Of a stretch of 42,513 nucleotides of DNA, positions 7,801 through 15,833 are shown piece after piece. Both the position numbers and the translations under genes were made by a program. The stretch covers positions 1 to 42,513 of the forward strand of contig JAGCLZ010000114.1 of assembly GCA_017646685.1 (NCBI GenBank), in the 5' to 3' direction. Numbering within the stretch: the stretch's first letter is position 1; each line of letters opens with the position of its first letter. This DNA is from Bacteroidales bacterium. Lineage in GTDB: Bacteria > Bacteroidota > Bacteroidia > Bacteroidales > P3. Under the pieces are notes generated by a model. It had not been told where the DNA came from, searched no databases, and saw only the letters and a program-made list of their open reading frames with translations.

Positions 7801-9189
7801 ATGAATTACGATGTTATAGTAATAGGTAGCGGCCCGGGAGGCTATGTAGCTGCCATAAAATCGGCACAGTTGGGATTTAAAACTGCCGTTGTTGAACGTG
7901 AAAATTTAGGCGGAATATGCCTTAACTGGGGATGTATCCCTACCAAAGCTCTTTTGAAGAGTGCTCAGGTGTTTAATTATGTATCGCATGCATCTAACTA
8001 CGGTGTGGCTGCTCAACCCATCACTCCCGATTTGGAAGCTATGGTAACTCGCAGCAGAGGTGTGGCCGAAACAATGAGTAAAGGAGTACAATTCTTGTTG
8101 AAAAAGAATAATGTTGACGTTATAACAGGTACAGGTAAAGTAAAACCCGGCAAAAAAGTTGAGGTTACCAATGCCGAAGGCGAAGTAGCAATATACGAAG
8201 CCAACCATATAATTATAGCCACAGGTGCTCGTTCTCGCAACCTTCCAAACCTTCCTCAAGATGGCAAAAAGATAATAGGATATCGCGAAGCTATGACATT
8301 GCCACAACTACCAAAATCGATGGTGGTTGTAGGTTCGGGAGCTATAGGTAGTGAATTTGCTTTCTTCTATCAATCAATAGGTGTAAAAGTTACATTGGTA
8401 GAGTTTATGCCAAACATCGTTCCAAACGAAGACGAAGACGTTTCGGCTCAAATAAGCCGCTCGTTCCGTAAGATGGGTATGAAGGTTATGACCTCTTCAT
8501 CGGTAGAGAAAGTGGATATTGATGGCGATGTTTGTCACGTAACTATCCAAACCAAAAAAGGTACCGAAGTGGTAGATGCCGATATAGTACTTTCGGCTGT
8601 AGGTGTTATAACCAATTTGGAAAACATCGGTTTGGAAGAAGTAGGTATAGAAGTAGAACGTACCAAGATAGTTGTTGACGACTATTATCGTACCAATGTA
8701 GAAGGCTATTATGCTATTGGCGACGTTGTTCATGGACCGGCATTGGCCCACGTAGCATCGGCCGAAGCCCTAGTATGTGTTGAAAAGATAGCCGGCGAAA
8801 ACCCAACTCCGGTAAACTACAAAAATATACCCGGATGTACATACACCACTCCAGAAGTAGCATCGGTAGGTATGACAGAAAAAGCTGCCAAAGAAGCCGG
8901 CCACGAAATATTGGTAGGCAAATTCCCATTCACAGCCAGCGGAAAAGCTACTGCTGCCGGTAGCCGCGATGGTTTTATTAAGATTATTATCGATGCCAAG
9001 ACCGACCTTATTTTGGGTGCTCACCTTTGTGGCGACAATGTAACCGAAATGATAGCCGGACTAGTAGTAGCCCGTCAAAACGGTCTTACTGCAAAACAAG
9101 TGGCAGGTTCGGTACACCCTCACCCAACTTTGAGCGAGGCTATAATGGAAGCCATCGAACAAGCTTACGGAAAAGCCGTACACTTATAA
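7801..9189 (+). CDS. lpdA: Dihydrolipoyl dehydrogenase (E3)
   Basis: A 462-residue flavoprotein. FAD-binding GSGPGGYVAA is at residues 9-18, the redox-active disulfide is GGICLNWGCIPTK (Cys40, Cys45), the NAD-binding GSGAIGSEFAFF is near 178, a second FAD segment YYAIGDVV is near 305, and the C-terminal active-site His-Glu pair is in HPHPTLSE (His441, Glu446). All residues needed for the E3 of 2-oxo acid dehydrogenase complexes or the glycine cleavage system are present. The neighbours do not include E1, E2 or glycine-cleavage genes, so the partner complex is not shown here. Its codon use is richer in C-ending codons than its neighbours, as expected for a highly expressed gene. Confidence 0.96.
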   Translation: MNYDVIVIGSGPGGYVAAIKSAQLGFKTAVVERENLGGICLNWGCIPTKALLKSAQVFNYVSHASNYGVAAQPITPDLEAMVTRSRGVAETMSKGVQFLLKKNNVDVITGTGKVKPGKKVEVTNAEGEVAIYEANHIIIATGARSRNLPNLPQDGKKIIGYREAMTLPQLPKSMVVVGSGAIGSEFAFFYQSIGVKVTLVEFMPNIVPNEDEDVSAQISRSFRKMGMKVMTSSSVEKVDIDGDVCHVTIQTKKGTEVVDADIVLSAVGVITNLENIGLEEVGIEVERTKIVVDDYYRTNVEGYYAIGDVVHGPALAHVASAEALVCVEKIAGENPTPVNYKNIPGCTYTTPEVASVGMTEKAAKEAGHEILVGKFPFTASGKATAAGSRDGFIKIIIDAKTDLILGAHLCGDNVTEMIAGLVVARQNGLTAKQVAGSVHPHPTLSEAIMEAIEQAYGKAVHL

Positions 9190-9211
9190 TATAAGCTTAT
9201 ATATTACAAAC

Positions 9212-9245
9212 AAAACGAGGTTATCCGCAAAGGTAACCTCGTTTT
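9212..9245. terminator. Bidirectional terminator between lpdA and pfp
   Basis: A perfect 12-bp stem (9212-9223 with 9234-9245; AAAACGAGGTTA and its complement) with a 10-base loop, flanked by A on the left and a T run on the right. It can end both convergent transcripts. Confidence 0.9.
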
Positions 9246-9264
9246 TTTATATCTGTCGTTCAAT

Positions 9265-10500
9265 TTATTCCCAGTTCAAGATCTTCATAAAGTCATATTC
9301 TTCGGGGTTGGCTACATATTTCTTAGCCTCTTCATAGTCGGCAGGGGTTATGTAGTCCATTATGTCCTCGATATAGCTTTGAACCTTGTTGGTAGTAATG
9401 TTTACCAAACGTGGTGGTATCTTGCCTGTAGTTGGGTCTTGTATATCTTTGAGGAACAACGGCGAGATGTTGCCAACATGGTCAACATATACCATACAGC
9501 CGGTATGCCCGTCTTTAAATAGCTTATATACACCCATACCCAGTAGGGAGCAGTATGTAAGGTCGTAAGCTATAGGAGTGTGGCAGCGTATTTCGTAGCC
9601 AATCTCAACCGGACGGCTTTTTACCTTCAAACCTATTTCTTTATTTACTTGTTCAAGCATATTGTTGAAAATATGGGCTTTGCTTACCTTGCCAAGTTCG
9701 GGGTGGCCATGGTCGTCGTAGGTAAAGTTTACACCGGTTTTCTTCAGCTCATCGTCGCTAAGCGAGTGGAACACACCTTCGCTAATCATGGCAGCACCAT
9801 AGTTGATACCCATTATTTTGCGTTTGATTATCGACGATATTACCAAGCGGATAATCTTGTCTAAGGTAATGGTGGTTTTGTTGAAAAACTCCGGAATAAT
9901 CACCATCGGGTAGTGGCATGCACCGGCAATGCCCAACGCCAAGTGGCCGGCACTACGTCCCATAGCACTTACCACAAACCAGTTTTCGCTTGTACGAGCA
10001 TCTTCCATTACGGCAGTACCTATAACTGTGCCTTGTGCCTTGGCCGAGTTGTAGCCAAAAGTAGGCGACGAGTTTGGTAGCGGAAGGTCGTTGTCTATAG
10101 TTTTGGGAACATGTATATTGCTTATCGGATAGTTCTTCTTGCTAAGGAATGCCGATATGCGGTTGGCAGTACTTGCAGTATCGTCGCCACCAACGGTAAC
10201 CAACAGCTTGATGTTATTGTCTTGAAACAAACTTAGATTGAAACGTTTTTCAAAATCTTCGTCCGAAGGTTTGAAACGGCTCATCTTGAGCATCGAACCG
10301 CCTTTGTTGAAAATATCATCGGCCATTAGAAAGTCGATGTCAAGCATTCGAGGCGTTTCGGTAAACAGGCTCGAGTATCCTCCGTGAAGGCCTATAACCC
10401 TGTAACCATCGCGTAAAAAAGTTTTTGCCACACTGGCAATAACTGTGTTCATTCCCGGTGCAGGACCGCCACCGGTAAGAATTGCTACTGAATTTTTCAT
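9265..10500 (-). CDS. pfp: PPi-type 6-phosphofructokinase
   Basis: A 411-residue phosphofructokinase. The nucleotide/phosphate loop is LTGGGPAPGMN (9-18), the metal and phosphate-donor site is GGDDT (104-108), and the substrate site is PKTIDND (132-138). The Asp after GGD together with Lys in PKTIDND is the signature of pyrophosphate-using enzymes, whereas ATP-dependent enzymes have GGDG and PGTIDND. The predicted reaction is reversible phosphorylation of fructose 6-phosphate with PPi in cytoplasmic glycolysis. MGRSAGHLA (near 175) is the fructose-6-phosphate binding segment. It converges with lpdA and shares the terminator. Donor choice is inferred from motifs. Confidence 0.9.
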   Translation of the reverse strand: MKNSVAILTGGGPAPGMNTVIASVAKTFLRDGYRVIGLHGGYSSLFTETPRMLDIDFLMADDIFNKGGSMLKMSRFKPSDEDFEKRFNLSLFQDNNIKLLVTVGGDDTASTANRISAFLSKKNYPISNIHVPKTIDNDLPLPNSSPTFGYNSAKAQGTVIGTAVMEDARTSENWFVVSAMGRSAGHLALGIAGACHYPMVIIPEFFNKTTITLDKIIRLVISSIIKRKIMGINYGAAMISEGVFHSLSDDELKKTGVNFTYDDHGHPELGKVSKAHIFNNMLEQVNKEIGLKVKSRPVEIGYEIRCHTPIAYDLTYCSLLGMGVYKLFKDGHTGCMVYVDHVGNISPLFLKDIQDPTTGKIPPRLVNITTNKVQSYIEDIMDYITPADYEEAKKYVANPEEYDFMKILNWE

Positions 10501-10579
10501 CGTTATATATTTATATTAGTTTAATAATCTTTTCAAACCAAGAGCGTTATCTTCAACAACAACCGCCCTTAACCGTATG

Positions 10580-10587
10580 CAAAGATA
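10580..10587 (-). promoter_or_regulatory. Candidate -7 box for pfp
   Basis: On the minus strand this reads TATCTTTG, a match to TAnnTTTG about 80 bases upstream of the pfp start. No convincing -33 TTTG is found at 19-20 bases, so the call is weak. Confidence 0.35.
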
Positions 10588-10914
10588 CAACTTTTTTGGA
10601 TATAAACCGTAAATACTTGGCTGTAAACTCCACCTTATTGCCGCAGTGCACTAATATCATTGATTTTCAATCTCCGGGCCTTTCCCAAAACGCCCTTTAT
10701 ACTTTGTGCTAACGATGCCTGCCCTTGGGCCATCAAAAACTCACATGCTTAGGCTGTAAAACTATGGCAGTTTTGGTGCAAAACTATGCACCTCAAATAG
10801 TTTCACGATTTTTGACATAGCCTTGGCCCGATCAAAAACTTTGCAACACATTTATACCAAATTGGCAAATGTTTTAGATAAAAAATATTTGTGCCACCAA
10901 TGTTATTGCTATTA
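10588..10914. other. Intergenic region with no recognised gene
   Basis: Upstream of pfp, no reading frame with coding character was seen on either strand. It contains short repeated phrases around AAAACTATG and GCAAAACTATGCACC but no clear site. It runs into the tandem repeats that begin at 10915. Confidence 0.5.
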
Positions 10915-11116
10915 CCCTTGCGTTGGTTTGATTTTACCCTTGCGTTGGTTTGATTTTACCCTTGCGTTGGTTTAAATTTGCCCTTGCGTTGGTTCGATTT
11001 TACCCTTACGTTGGTTTAAATTTGCCCTTGCGTTAGGTTGATGGTAGCCCTTGCGTTAGGTTGATGGTAGCCCTTGCGTTAGGTTGATGGTAGCCCTTGC
11101 GTTAGGTTTATGCTCT
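10915..11116. repeat. Tandem repeat, 22-23-bp unit, about nine copies
   Basis: Five 22-bp units starting CCCTTGCGTTGGTT (10915, 10937, 10959, 10981, 11003) are followed by 23-bp variants starting CCCTTGCGTTAGGTTGATGG (11025, 11048, 11071) and a partial unit at 11094. The two unit types show a switch of variant within one array. The frames inside it are not credible genes. Confidence 0.9.
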
Positions 11117-11197
11117 GCTTTCGCCGAAAGCAAATACCCCTTTCGCCGAAAGCAGGTATTCCTTTCGGCGAAAGCAAATATTCCTTTCGGCGAAAGG
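11117..11197. repeat. Four copies of a TTTCG[C/G]CGAAAG palindrome
   Basis: Four 12-bp palindromes, two TTTCGCCGAAAG and then two TTTCGGCGAAAG, spaced by about 10 bases of A/T-rich sequence (GCAAATA, GCAGGTATT and similar). They can form alternative hairpins with each other. Function unknown. Confidence 0.85.
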
Positions 11198-11343
11198 GGA
11201 CTATCAACCTAACGCCCGGGCGAGGTGCAACCCTACGCCTGGGCAAGGTGCAACCTAACGCCTCGGCTACCTCCATTCCTACGGCGGGAGGATGTATATA
11301 TAATGTATGGGCGTTGGCAAATATATGTATGGGCGTTGGCAAA
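11198..11343. repeat. Further short direct and inverted repeats
   Basis: CTATCAACCTAACGC near 11200 is the reverse complement of the GCGTTAGGTTGATGG core of the tandem array, so array and flank can pair. AACGCCCGGGCGAGGTGCAACC is followed by a variant copy, and ATGTATGGGCGTTGGCAAA occurs twice (11303 and 11325). No gene is credible here. Confidence 0.75.
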
Positions 11344-11378
11344 CTAACGCTACGCCAAAGTTTTTTTCGGCCGAATGT

Positions 11379-11409
11379 TTTGCATTGCAAAAATAAATAC
11401 GTACCTTTG
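11379..11409 (+). promoter_or_regulatory. Strong Bacteroidetes promoter before small ORF
   Basis: TTTG (11379-11382), exactly 19 bases, TACCTTTG (11402-11409): a full consensus match. It points at the small reading frame at 11483 with a leader of roughly 65 bases. Confidence 0.75.
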
Positions 11410-11482
11410 CAGACGATGTGGGACAATCGTTTGAATATCTACTCGTTGATAAATAATTATTTACAAATAAAAAATAGACGAA

Positions 11483-11722
11483 ATGAGAAGTAGAATTAAA
11501 TTTGTTGTAAAATTCATAGTTGCCGTGGCGGTTTTGGCAGCCTATGCCTCGTGCGACTTCAATCCCTGCGTTCGCGGTGAGGGGGCAAAAACATCATGTG
11601 CTGAATCAATGTATCTTTATGTGATGAATGCAATCGATAAGGAGGTGCGACGCAGTGTTGCACCTCCTTTATATCTATTGTTATTACCTTTTCCTCTTGT
11701 GATAACATTCGAAAAAGAATGA
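11483..11722 (+). CDS. Possible small exported protein or lipoprotein
   Basis: A 79-codon frame that begins with a basic start and hydrophobic stretch (IKFVVKFIVAVAVLAAYASC), resembling a lipoprotein signal ending at Cys24, followed by a short cysteine-containing peptide (CDFNPCVRG). A consensus promoter lies upstream. Against it, a strong hairpin (11639-11669) lies inside the 3' third, so the last 25 codons may not be real or the transcript may end inside the frame. No family was recognised. Alternatively the promoter and hairpin delimit a small RNA of about 260 nt rather than a protein gene. Confidence 0.4.
   Translation: MRSRIKFVVKFIVAVAVLAAYASCDFNPCVRGEGAKTSCAESMYLYVMNAIDKEVRRSVAPPLYLLLLPFPLVITFEKE
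11639..11669 (+). terminator. Strong hairpin, possible terminator, within the small ORF
   Basis: A perfect 10-bp stem: AAGGAGGTGC (11639-11648) and GCACCTCCTT (11660-11669), 11-base loop, weakly T-rich downstream. The right arm CACCTCCTTT is the same as the 16S rRNA anti-Shine-Dalgarno tail, and the left arm contains a perfect Shine-Dalgarno sequence, which is otherwise rare here. Confidence 0.55.
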
Positions 11723-11771
11723 TATTTTATTTATACTTTGTAATCGTAAGGTGTTGGGAAATAGGTGGTAT

Positions 11772-12701
11772 TTATTGCTTTTGGTTATTGGTTATACTAT
11801 TATATATATATACCAGTCCATCAACGTTGCGAGGTACTTGCAGGTCTATATAGGCACTTTCGATGGGTATCACTCTTCCTTGTTTCACTGCTGATAGGTA
11901 AGTGTAGGGCTTGGTGTTCATAAAAGTGGCCATATCTTCCTTACGGATAATTATATAGTCGGGGTCGGCTTCGAGCAGCGCTTCTACGCTGTAGTTCCAG
12001 CCTGTTATGTCTTCGGCAATGTTGCGTAGGCCGCATAGCTTGAAAATATCGTTGATAAAGGTGTTGCCACCGGCTGTAAAGTTGCCGCCTTTGCCATAGC
12101 CTACCACATAATACACTGTAGGCTTGTTACTTGCTGATGTGTCTATATGGGTTGTTACCTCTTGCACTTTTCGGCGTAACGAGTCGTTGAGGTGCAGGGC
12201 TTCGTTGTGGTGGCCACATAGTAGTCCTATCTTTTCGATGTTGTCGAACAATGCCTCGAAGTTGTCTTTCTCGCGAACGGTTACGAGTGTTATTCCGGCA
12301 TTGGTCATGAGGTTTACGGTGTTTTCGTTCACCATAGAGCCTATAAGCACTAAGTCTGGTTTGAGAGCTAGCAGCTTTTCGATGCTGAAGTTGCTTATTC
12401 CGCCAATGCTTTCTACCGAATCTACTTGCGGGGGATAGTTGCAAAAGTCTGTCCGGCCCACCAATTTGTCGTCGGCACCCAAGGCGTATATCACCTCGGT
12501 AATGGCTGGCGATATAGAAACAATCCGTTTTGGATTGTTGGGAACTTTTACCGTGCGGTTGTAGTCGTCGGTGTAGGTGTAGTAGCCGGAAGCGTTGGTG
12601 CCTGTGGTTGTATTATGTTGGCAACCTATTGTAGCTACGGCTATCATTACAATTCCCAATCCAAAACGGATTGATGTTTTTATTGTTTGTCGTATTCTCA
12701 T
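11772..12701 (-). CDS. ABC transporter substrate-binding lipoprotein (BtuF/FhuD-like)
   Basis: A 309-residue protein with a lipoprotein signal (MIAVATIGC, Cys near residue 27). The start of the mature fold, VPNNPKRIVSISPAITEVIYALG, is typical of class III periplasmic binding proteins for cobalamin, haem or ferric siderophores, as are IGGISNFSIEKLLALKPDLVL and the long helix linking two lobes. GGNTFINDIFKLCGLRNIAED and ADPDYIIIRKED mark the second lobe. It should deliver a corrin or iron complex to an ABC permease, but no permease or ATPase gene is present here, so the ligand is undetermined. It starts five bases after fabG ends and is probably cotranscribed with it. Confidence 0.85.
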   Translation of the reverse strand: MRIRQTIKTSIRFGLGIVMIAVATIGCQHNTTTGTNASGYYTYTDDYNRTVKVPNNPKRIVSISPAITEVIYALGADDKLVGRTDFCNYPPQVDSVESIGGISNFSIEKLLALKPDLVLIGSMVNENTVNLMTNAGITLVTVREKDNFEALFDNIEKIGLLCGHHNEALHLNDSLRRKVQEVTTHIDTSASNKPTVYYVVGYGKGGNFTAGGNTFINDIFKLCGLRNIAEDITGWNYSVEALLEADPDYIIIRKEDMATFMNTKPYTYLSAVKQGRVIPIESAYIDLQVPRNVDGLVYIYNSITNNQKQ

Positions 12702-12706
12702 CGTTG

Positions 12707-13453
12707 TTAGCAGTTCATACCGCCACAGATGTTAATTACTTGTCCTGTTACATAGCTCGAAAGGTCGGAACCCAAGAATACGCATACTTTTGCTACTTCG
12801 TCGGGTTCGCCACCGCGGTGCAAAGGAATTTTCTTGTACCAGTCTTCTTTGATGTTATCGGGAAGTACGGCAGTCATCTCGGTCATTATAAATCCTGGAG
12901 CTATAGCATTATGACGGATGTTGCGAACGCCCATTTCTTTGGCAGCACTTTTGGTGAAGCCTATTATGCCGGCTTTGCTGGCCGAGTAGTTGCATTGGTT
13001 GGCATTGCCCGATACACCTACTACCGAACTTAGGTTGATAACGCTACCACCGCCTTGTTTCCACATAATGGGTTGTACGGCTTTGGTAAGGTTAAATACC
13101 GATTTAAGGTTTACGCTTATTACCATATCCCATTGTTCTTCGGTCATACGTTTAAGGGCTCCGTCTTTGGTGATACCGGCGTTGTTTACAAGGATGTCTA
13201 TTCGTCCGAAGTCAGCTACTACGTTTTGTACCAATTCGTTCGAGCTTTCAAACGATGCTGCGTTTGATGCATAGCCTTTGGCTTGCACGCCGTATGATAA
13301 TAATTCTTTTTCGGTTTCTTCCATTACTTCGTTGCGTACTAGGTCGGAGAAAGCTACGTTACAACCTTCTTGTGCGTAGCGTATTGCTATTGCTTTTCCT
13401 ATTCCGCGGCTTGCTCCTGTTATAAGAGCTGTTTTTCCTTCTAATAATTTCAT
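12707..13453 (-). CDS. fabG: 3-oxoacyl-[acyl-carrier-protein] reductase
   Basis: A 248-residue short-chain dehydrogenase. The NADP(H) loop is TGASRGIGKAIA (12-23), NNAG is at residues 90-93, and the catalytic Ser143-Tyr156-Lys160 set lies in NLSSVVG and NYSASKAG. Length and the C-terminal VTGQVINICGGMNC match FabG, which performs the first reduction of each fatty-acid elongation cycle in the cytoplasm. Other SDR substrates cannot be excluded, but the match to FabG is strong. It lies between the SufT-like gene (81 bases upstream) and the binding lipoprotein. Confidence 0.92.
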   Translation of the reverse strand: MKLLEGKTALITGASRGIGKAIAIRYAQEGCNVAFSDLVRNEVMEETEKELLSYGVQAKGYASNAASFESSNELVQNVVADFGRIDILVNNAGITKDGALKRMTEEQWDMVISVNLKSVFNLTKAVQPIMWKQGGGSVINLSSVVGVSGNANQCNYSASKAGIIGFTKSAAKEMGVRNIRHNAIAPGFIMTEMTAVLPDNIKEDWYKKIPLHRGGEPDEVAKVCVFLGSDLSSYVTGQVINICGGMNC

Positions 13454-13500
13454 TGTATTATTATTTTAAGTTTGTATTCTGTTTTATGTTTTTGAGTTTG

Positions 13501-13527
13501 CAAAGATACGACTTTTTTTCGTATCAG
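13501..13527 (-). promoter_or_regulatory. -7-like box and small hairpin between SufT-like gene and fabG
   Basis: CAAAGATA at 13501-13508 reads TATCTTTG on the minus strand, about 48 bases before fabG. GATACGA/TCGTATC (within 13505-13525) forms a hairpin overlapping it. The -33 box is not convincing. It could end the Suf/GH3 transcript and start fabG. Confidence 0.4.
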
Positions 13528-13534
13528 CATCTTT

Positions 13535-13852
13535 TTATAAGAATCCAAGTTCAAGTTTTGCCTCTTCGCTCATCATGTCCATACTCCATGGTGGGTCGAA
13601 GGTTATATCTACTTGTGCATCCTTAACGCCCTCTATCATAAGTATGTTGCTGCGTACTTCGATAGGTAGCGAGTCGGCCACAGGGCAGTTCGGAGCCGTC
13701 AATGTCATGGTGATAAAAACTTTGTGCTCGTCGGTTACTTCTATGCCATACACAAGGCCCATATCATATATATTTACCGGAATTTCGGGGTCGTGTACGT
13801 TTCTCAGTACGTCGACAACGGCACTTTTTATAGTTTCTTTGTTAGGTATCAT
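13535..13852 (-). CDS. SufT/PaaD-like metal-sulfur cluster assembly factor (DUF59/MIP18)
   Basis: A 105-residue DUF59 protein with the family motifs DPEIPVNIYDMGLVYG (about residues 21-36), TLTAPNCPVADSLP (51-64, with the conserved cysteine) and FDPPWSMDMMSEEAKLELG (near the C-terminus). Proteins of this family help mature iron-sulfur proteins. The next gene upstream is sufE, supporting a role in cytoplasmic Fe-S assembly. The spacing to sufE is 12 bases, suggesting one operon. Confidence 0.9.
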   Translation of the reverse strand: MIPNKETIKSAVVDVLRNVHDPEIPVNIYDMGLVYGIEVTDEHKVFITMTLTAPNCPVADSLPIEVRSNILMIEGVKDAQVDITFDPPWSMDMMSEEAKLELGFL

Positions 13853-13864
13853 GGTGTTAAGAGT

Positions 13865-14287
13865 TTATTTGTTCATAGTGGTGTAGGCTAAAGCGTATAG
13901 TTTCAGCTGTTTCAGCATAGCTGTAAGCCCGTTGGAACGGGTAGGTGAGAGGTGCTCTTTCAGGCCGATGTGTTCGATAAAACTTAGGTCGGCATCCACA
14001 ATGTCTTGTGGTGTTTGGTTGTTCAGCACGCGTATTAGCAGGTAGGCTATACCTTTGGTTATTACGGCATCGCTATCGGCTGCAAACACCATTTTGCCAT
14101 CAACTAGGTTGGCACTGAACCACACTCTGGATTGGCAGCCTTTTATAAGGTTGGCTTCGGTTTTGTCTTTATCCTCAATTTTTGGGCATTCTCTTCCCAT
14201 TTCTATGATGTAGTTGTACTTGTCCATCCAGTCTTCAAAGACTTCAAACTCTTCTATTATCTGATTTTCTATCTCTTTTATAGTCAT
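13865..14287 (-). CDS. sufE: Cysteine desulfuration protein SufE
   Basis: A 140-residue SufE-fold protein. The sulfur-accepting cysteine is Cys51 in LIKGCQSRVWF, matching the family GC.S.VW motif, and the C-terminal HLSPTRSNGL segment is conserved. SufE accepts persulfide from a cysteine desulfurase and passes it to the Suf scaffold. No sufS or sufBCD genes are in the window. Its start codon overlaps the stop of the GH3 gene by one base (TAATG type), so the two are translationally coupled. Confidence 0.93.
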   Translation of the reverse strand: MTIKEIENQIIEEFEVFEDWMDKYNYIIEMGRECPKIEDKDKTEANLIKGCQSRVWFSANLVDGKMVFAADSDAVITKGIAYLLIRVLNNQTPQDIVDADLSFIEHIGLKEHLSPTRSNGLTAMLKQLKLYALAYTTMNK

Positions 14288-15804
14288 TATAGTTCGTTAT
14301 TTGCGTGTTTAAAAACTTCGTCTATTATCTCTCTTGTGTTTTTTAATCGTGGTATTTTGTGTTGCCCACCCAGTTTGTTGTTGTCCTTTAGCCACTTCAT
14401 AAACGTTCCGTTTGGTACAAAGTTTATAACGGGTTTTTGTAGTATAAGGTTTTTGTATCGCTTGGCTTCATAGTCTGAGTTGGAAGCTTTTAGTGCCTTG
14501 TCCAATAGTTCGGCAAACAGTTCCTTGTCGGCCGGTTCTTGTTCAAACTCTATTATCCATTCGTGTCCAACAGGTTTGTTGTCGGCCGAAAGGTATGGGG
14601 CAGCAGTGTATTCTTTTACCATGCAGTTGGTTTCGCTACATGCTGTTTTTATTGCTTGGTTGGCGTTATCCTCTATCAGTTCTTCGCCACATACGTTGAT
14701 GTAGTTACGTGTACGTCCCGTTATTTGTATGCGGTAGGGCGCTTTGGATGTGAATGTTACGGTGTCGCCTATAAGGTATCGCCATAGTCCGGCATTGGTG
14801 CTTAGCAGTAGGGCATAGTTTTTTCCTATCTCCACATCTTGCAGCTGTGTTACTTTGGGTTGTTCTTTCCCAAGCTCGCAAGTTTCGATAAATTCGTAGT
14901 ACACTCCGTTGTTGAGCAGTAGTAGCATGTCTGATACTCCATGTTGGTCTTGTATTCCAAAGTATCCTTCCGAAGCGTTATATACATTTACATATCGCAT
15001 ATCGGGGTTGGGGATAAGTTGTTTAAACTTCTGCTTGTATGGTAGGAAGTCTACACCGCCATGGAAGTATACCTCTAGTTTTTTCCATACTTCGCCTATG
15101 TGGTTTTTGCCGGTTATTTCCAAGCAACGTTGTAGTAGCAAAGCCATCCACGATGGTACACCGGCAAGGCTTACAATATTTTGAGCGCTTGTGGTTTCGG
15201 CCATCCTTATCAGTTTGCTTTCCCATTCGTTCATAAGTGCAATTTCGCGTTTGGGAGCACGAAACATTTCGGCCCAGCGTGGAAGGTGGTCCATAATTAT
15301 TGCCGACACATCGCCGCAGTAGTAGGGGTCTGAAGGTCGGCTTTGTTTGCTACCGCCAAGGGCAAGGTTATAACCTCCAAATATATTGGATACAGAGTAC
15401 ATGTTGCAGTATATTATAAGCATATCCACACCGCCCTTGTAGTGGCATTGTTTTAGGGCTTCGTGGCTTACGGGTATAAATTTACTTACACGTCCCGAGG
15501 TGCCGCTTGATTTGGAAAACATAGTTATAGGGCTGTTCCATAGTAGGTTTTGCTCGCCTTGCTGCATCCGTTGAATGTATGGAATAAATGCATCGTACTC
15601 ATTTATGGGCACCTTTTGGTTGTAATCTTCCCACGATTTGATATTGCCATAATCATGCTTTTTGCCCCATTCGGTATTTTTGCCGGCTGCTATAAGTTGG
15701 TGAAACACATCGTTCTGAACCTCTATCGGGTTGTTTATCGTTCGTTCCACTTCAGAGTGTCGGCTCTTCATCACAGCGTATGCTATCGAATTGAAAATAC
15801 TCAT
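14287..15804 (-). CDS. GH3-family acyl-adenylating protein
   Basis: A 505-residue member of the GH3 (auxin-responsive promoter) family, which belongs to the ANL adenylating superfamily. Visible motifs are FSKSSGTSGRVSKFIPVS (about 95-112, phosphate-loop like), YNASEGYFGIQD (near 280), LWRYLIGDTVTFTSKAPYR (near 345) and ITGRTRNYINVCGEEL (near 368). Plant members join amino acids to hormones; the bacterial role is unsettled and probably involves adenylating a carboxylate and amidating it. No signal peptide. It is the second gene of a run that starts with the LptF/G-like permease and continues into sufE with a one-base overlap. Confidence 0.88.
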   Translation of the reverse strand: MSIFNSIAYAVMKSRHSEVERTINNPIEVQNDVFHQLIAAGKNTEWGKKHDYGNIKSWEDYNQKVPINEYDAFIPYIQRMQQGEQNLLWNSPITMFSKSSGTSGRVSKFIPVSHEALKQCHYKGGVDMLIIYCNMYSVSNIFGGYNLALGGSKQSRPSDPYYCGDVSAIIMDHLPRWAEMFRAPKREIALMNEWESKLIRMAETTSAQNIVSLAGVPSWMALLLQRCLEITGKNHIGEVWKKLEVYFHGGVDFLPYKQKFKQLIPNPDMRYVNVYNASEGYFGIQDQHGVSDMLLLLNNGVYYEFIETCELGKEQPKVTQLQDVEIGKNYALLLSTNAGLWRYLIGDTVTFTSKAPYRIQITGRTRNYINVCGEELIEDNANQAIKTACSETNCMVKEYTAAPYLSADNKPVGHEWIIEFEQEPADKELFAELLDKALKASNSDYEAKRYKNLILQKPVINFVPNGTFMKWLKDNNKLGGQHKIPRLKNTREIIDEVFKHANNEL

Positions 15805-15833
15805 AGTTGTTATATTATTGTTTGTTATGGTTT

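Noticed and set aside
10915-11116. Tandem 22-bp repeats considered as a CRISPR array
   Set aside because: Units are contiguous with no unique spacers and no cas genes are nearby.
11079-11493. Overlapping frames of 115 and 127 codons on opposite strands
   Set aside because: They are made of the palindrome and tandem repeat array; the plus frame even runs through the promoter and into the start of the small lipoprotein frame.
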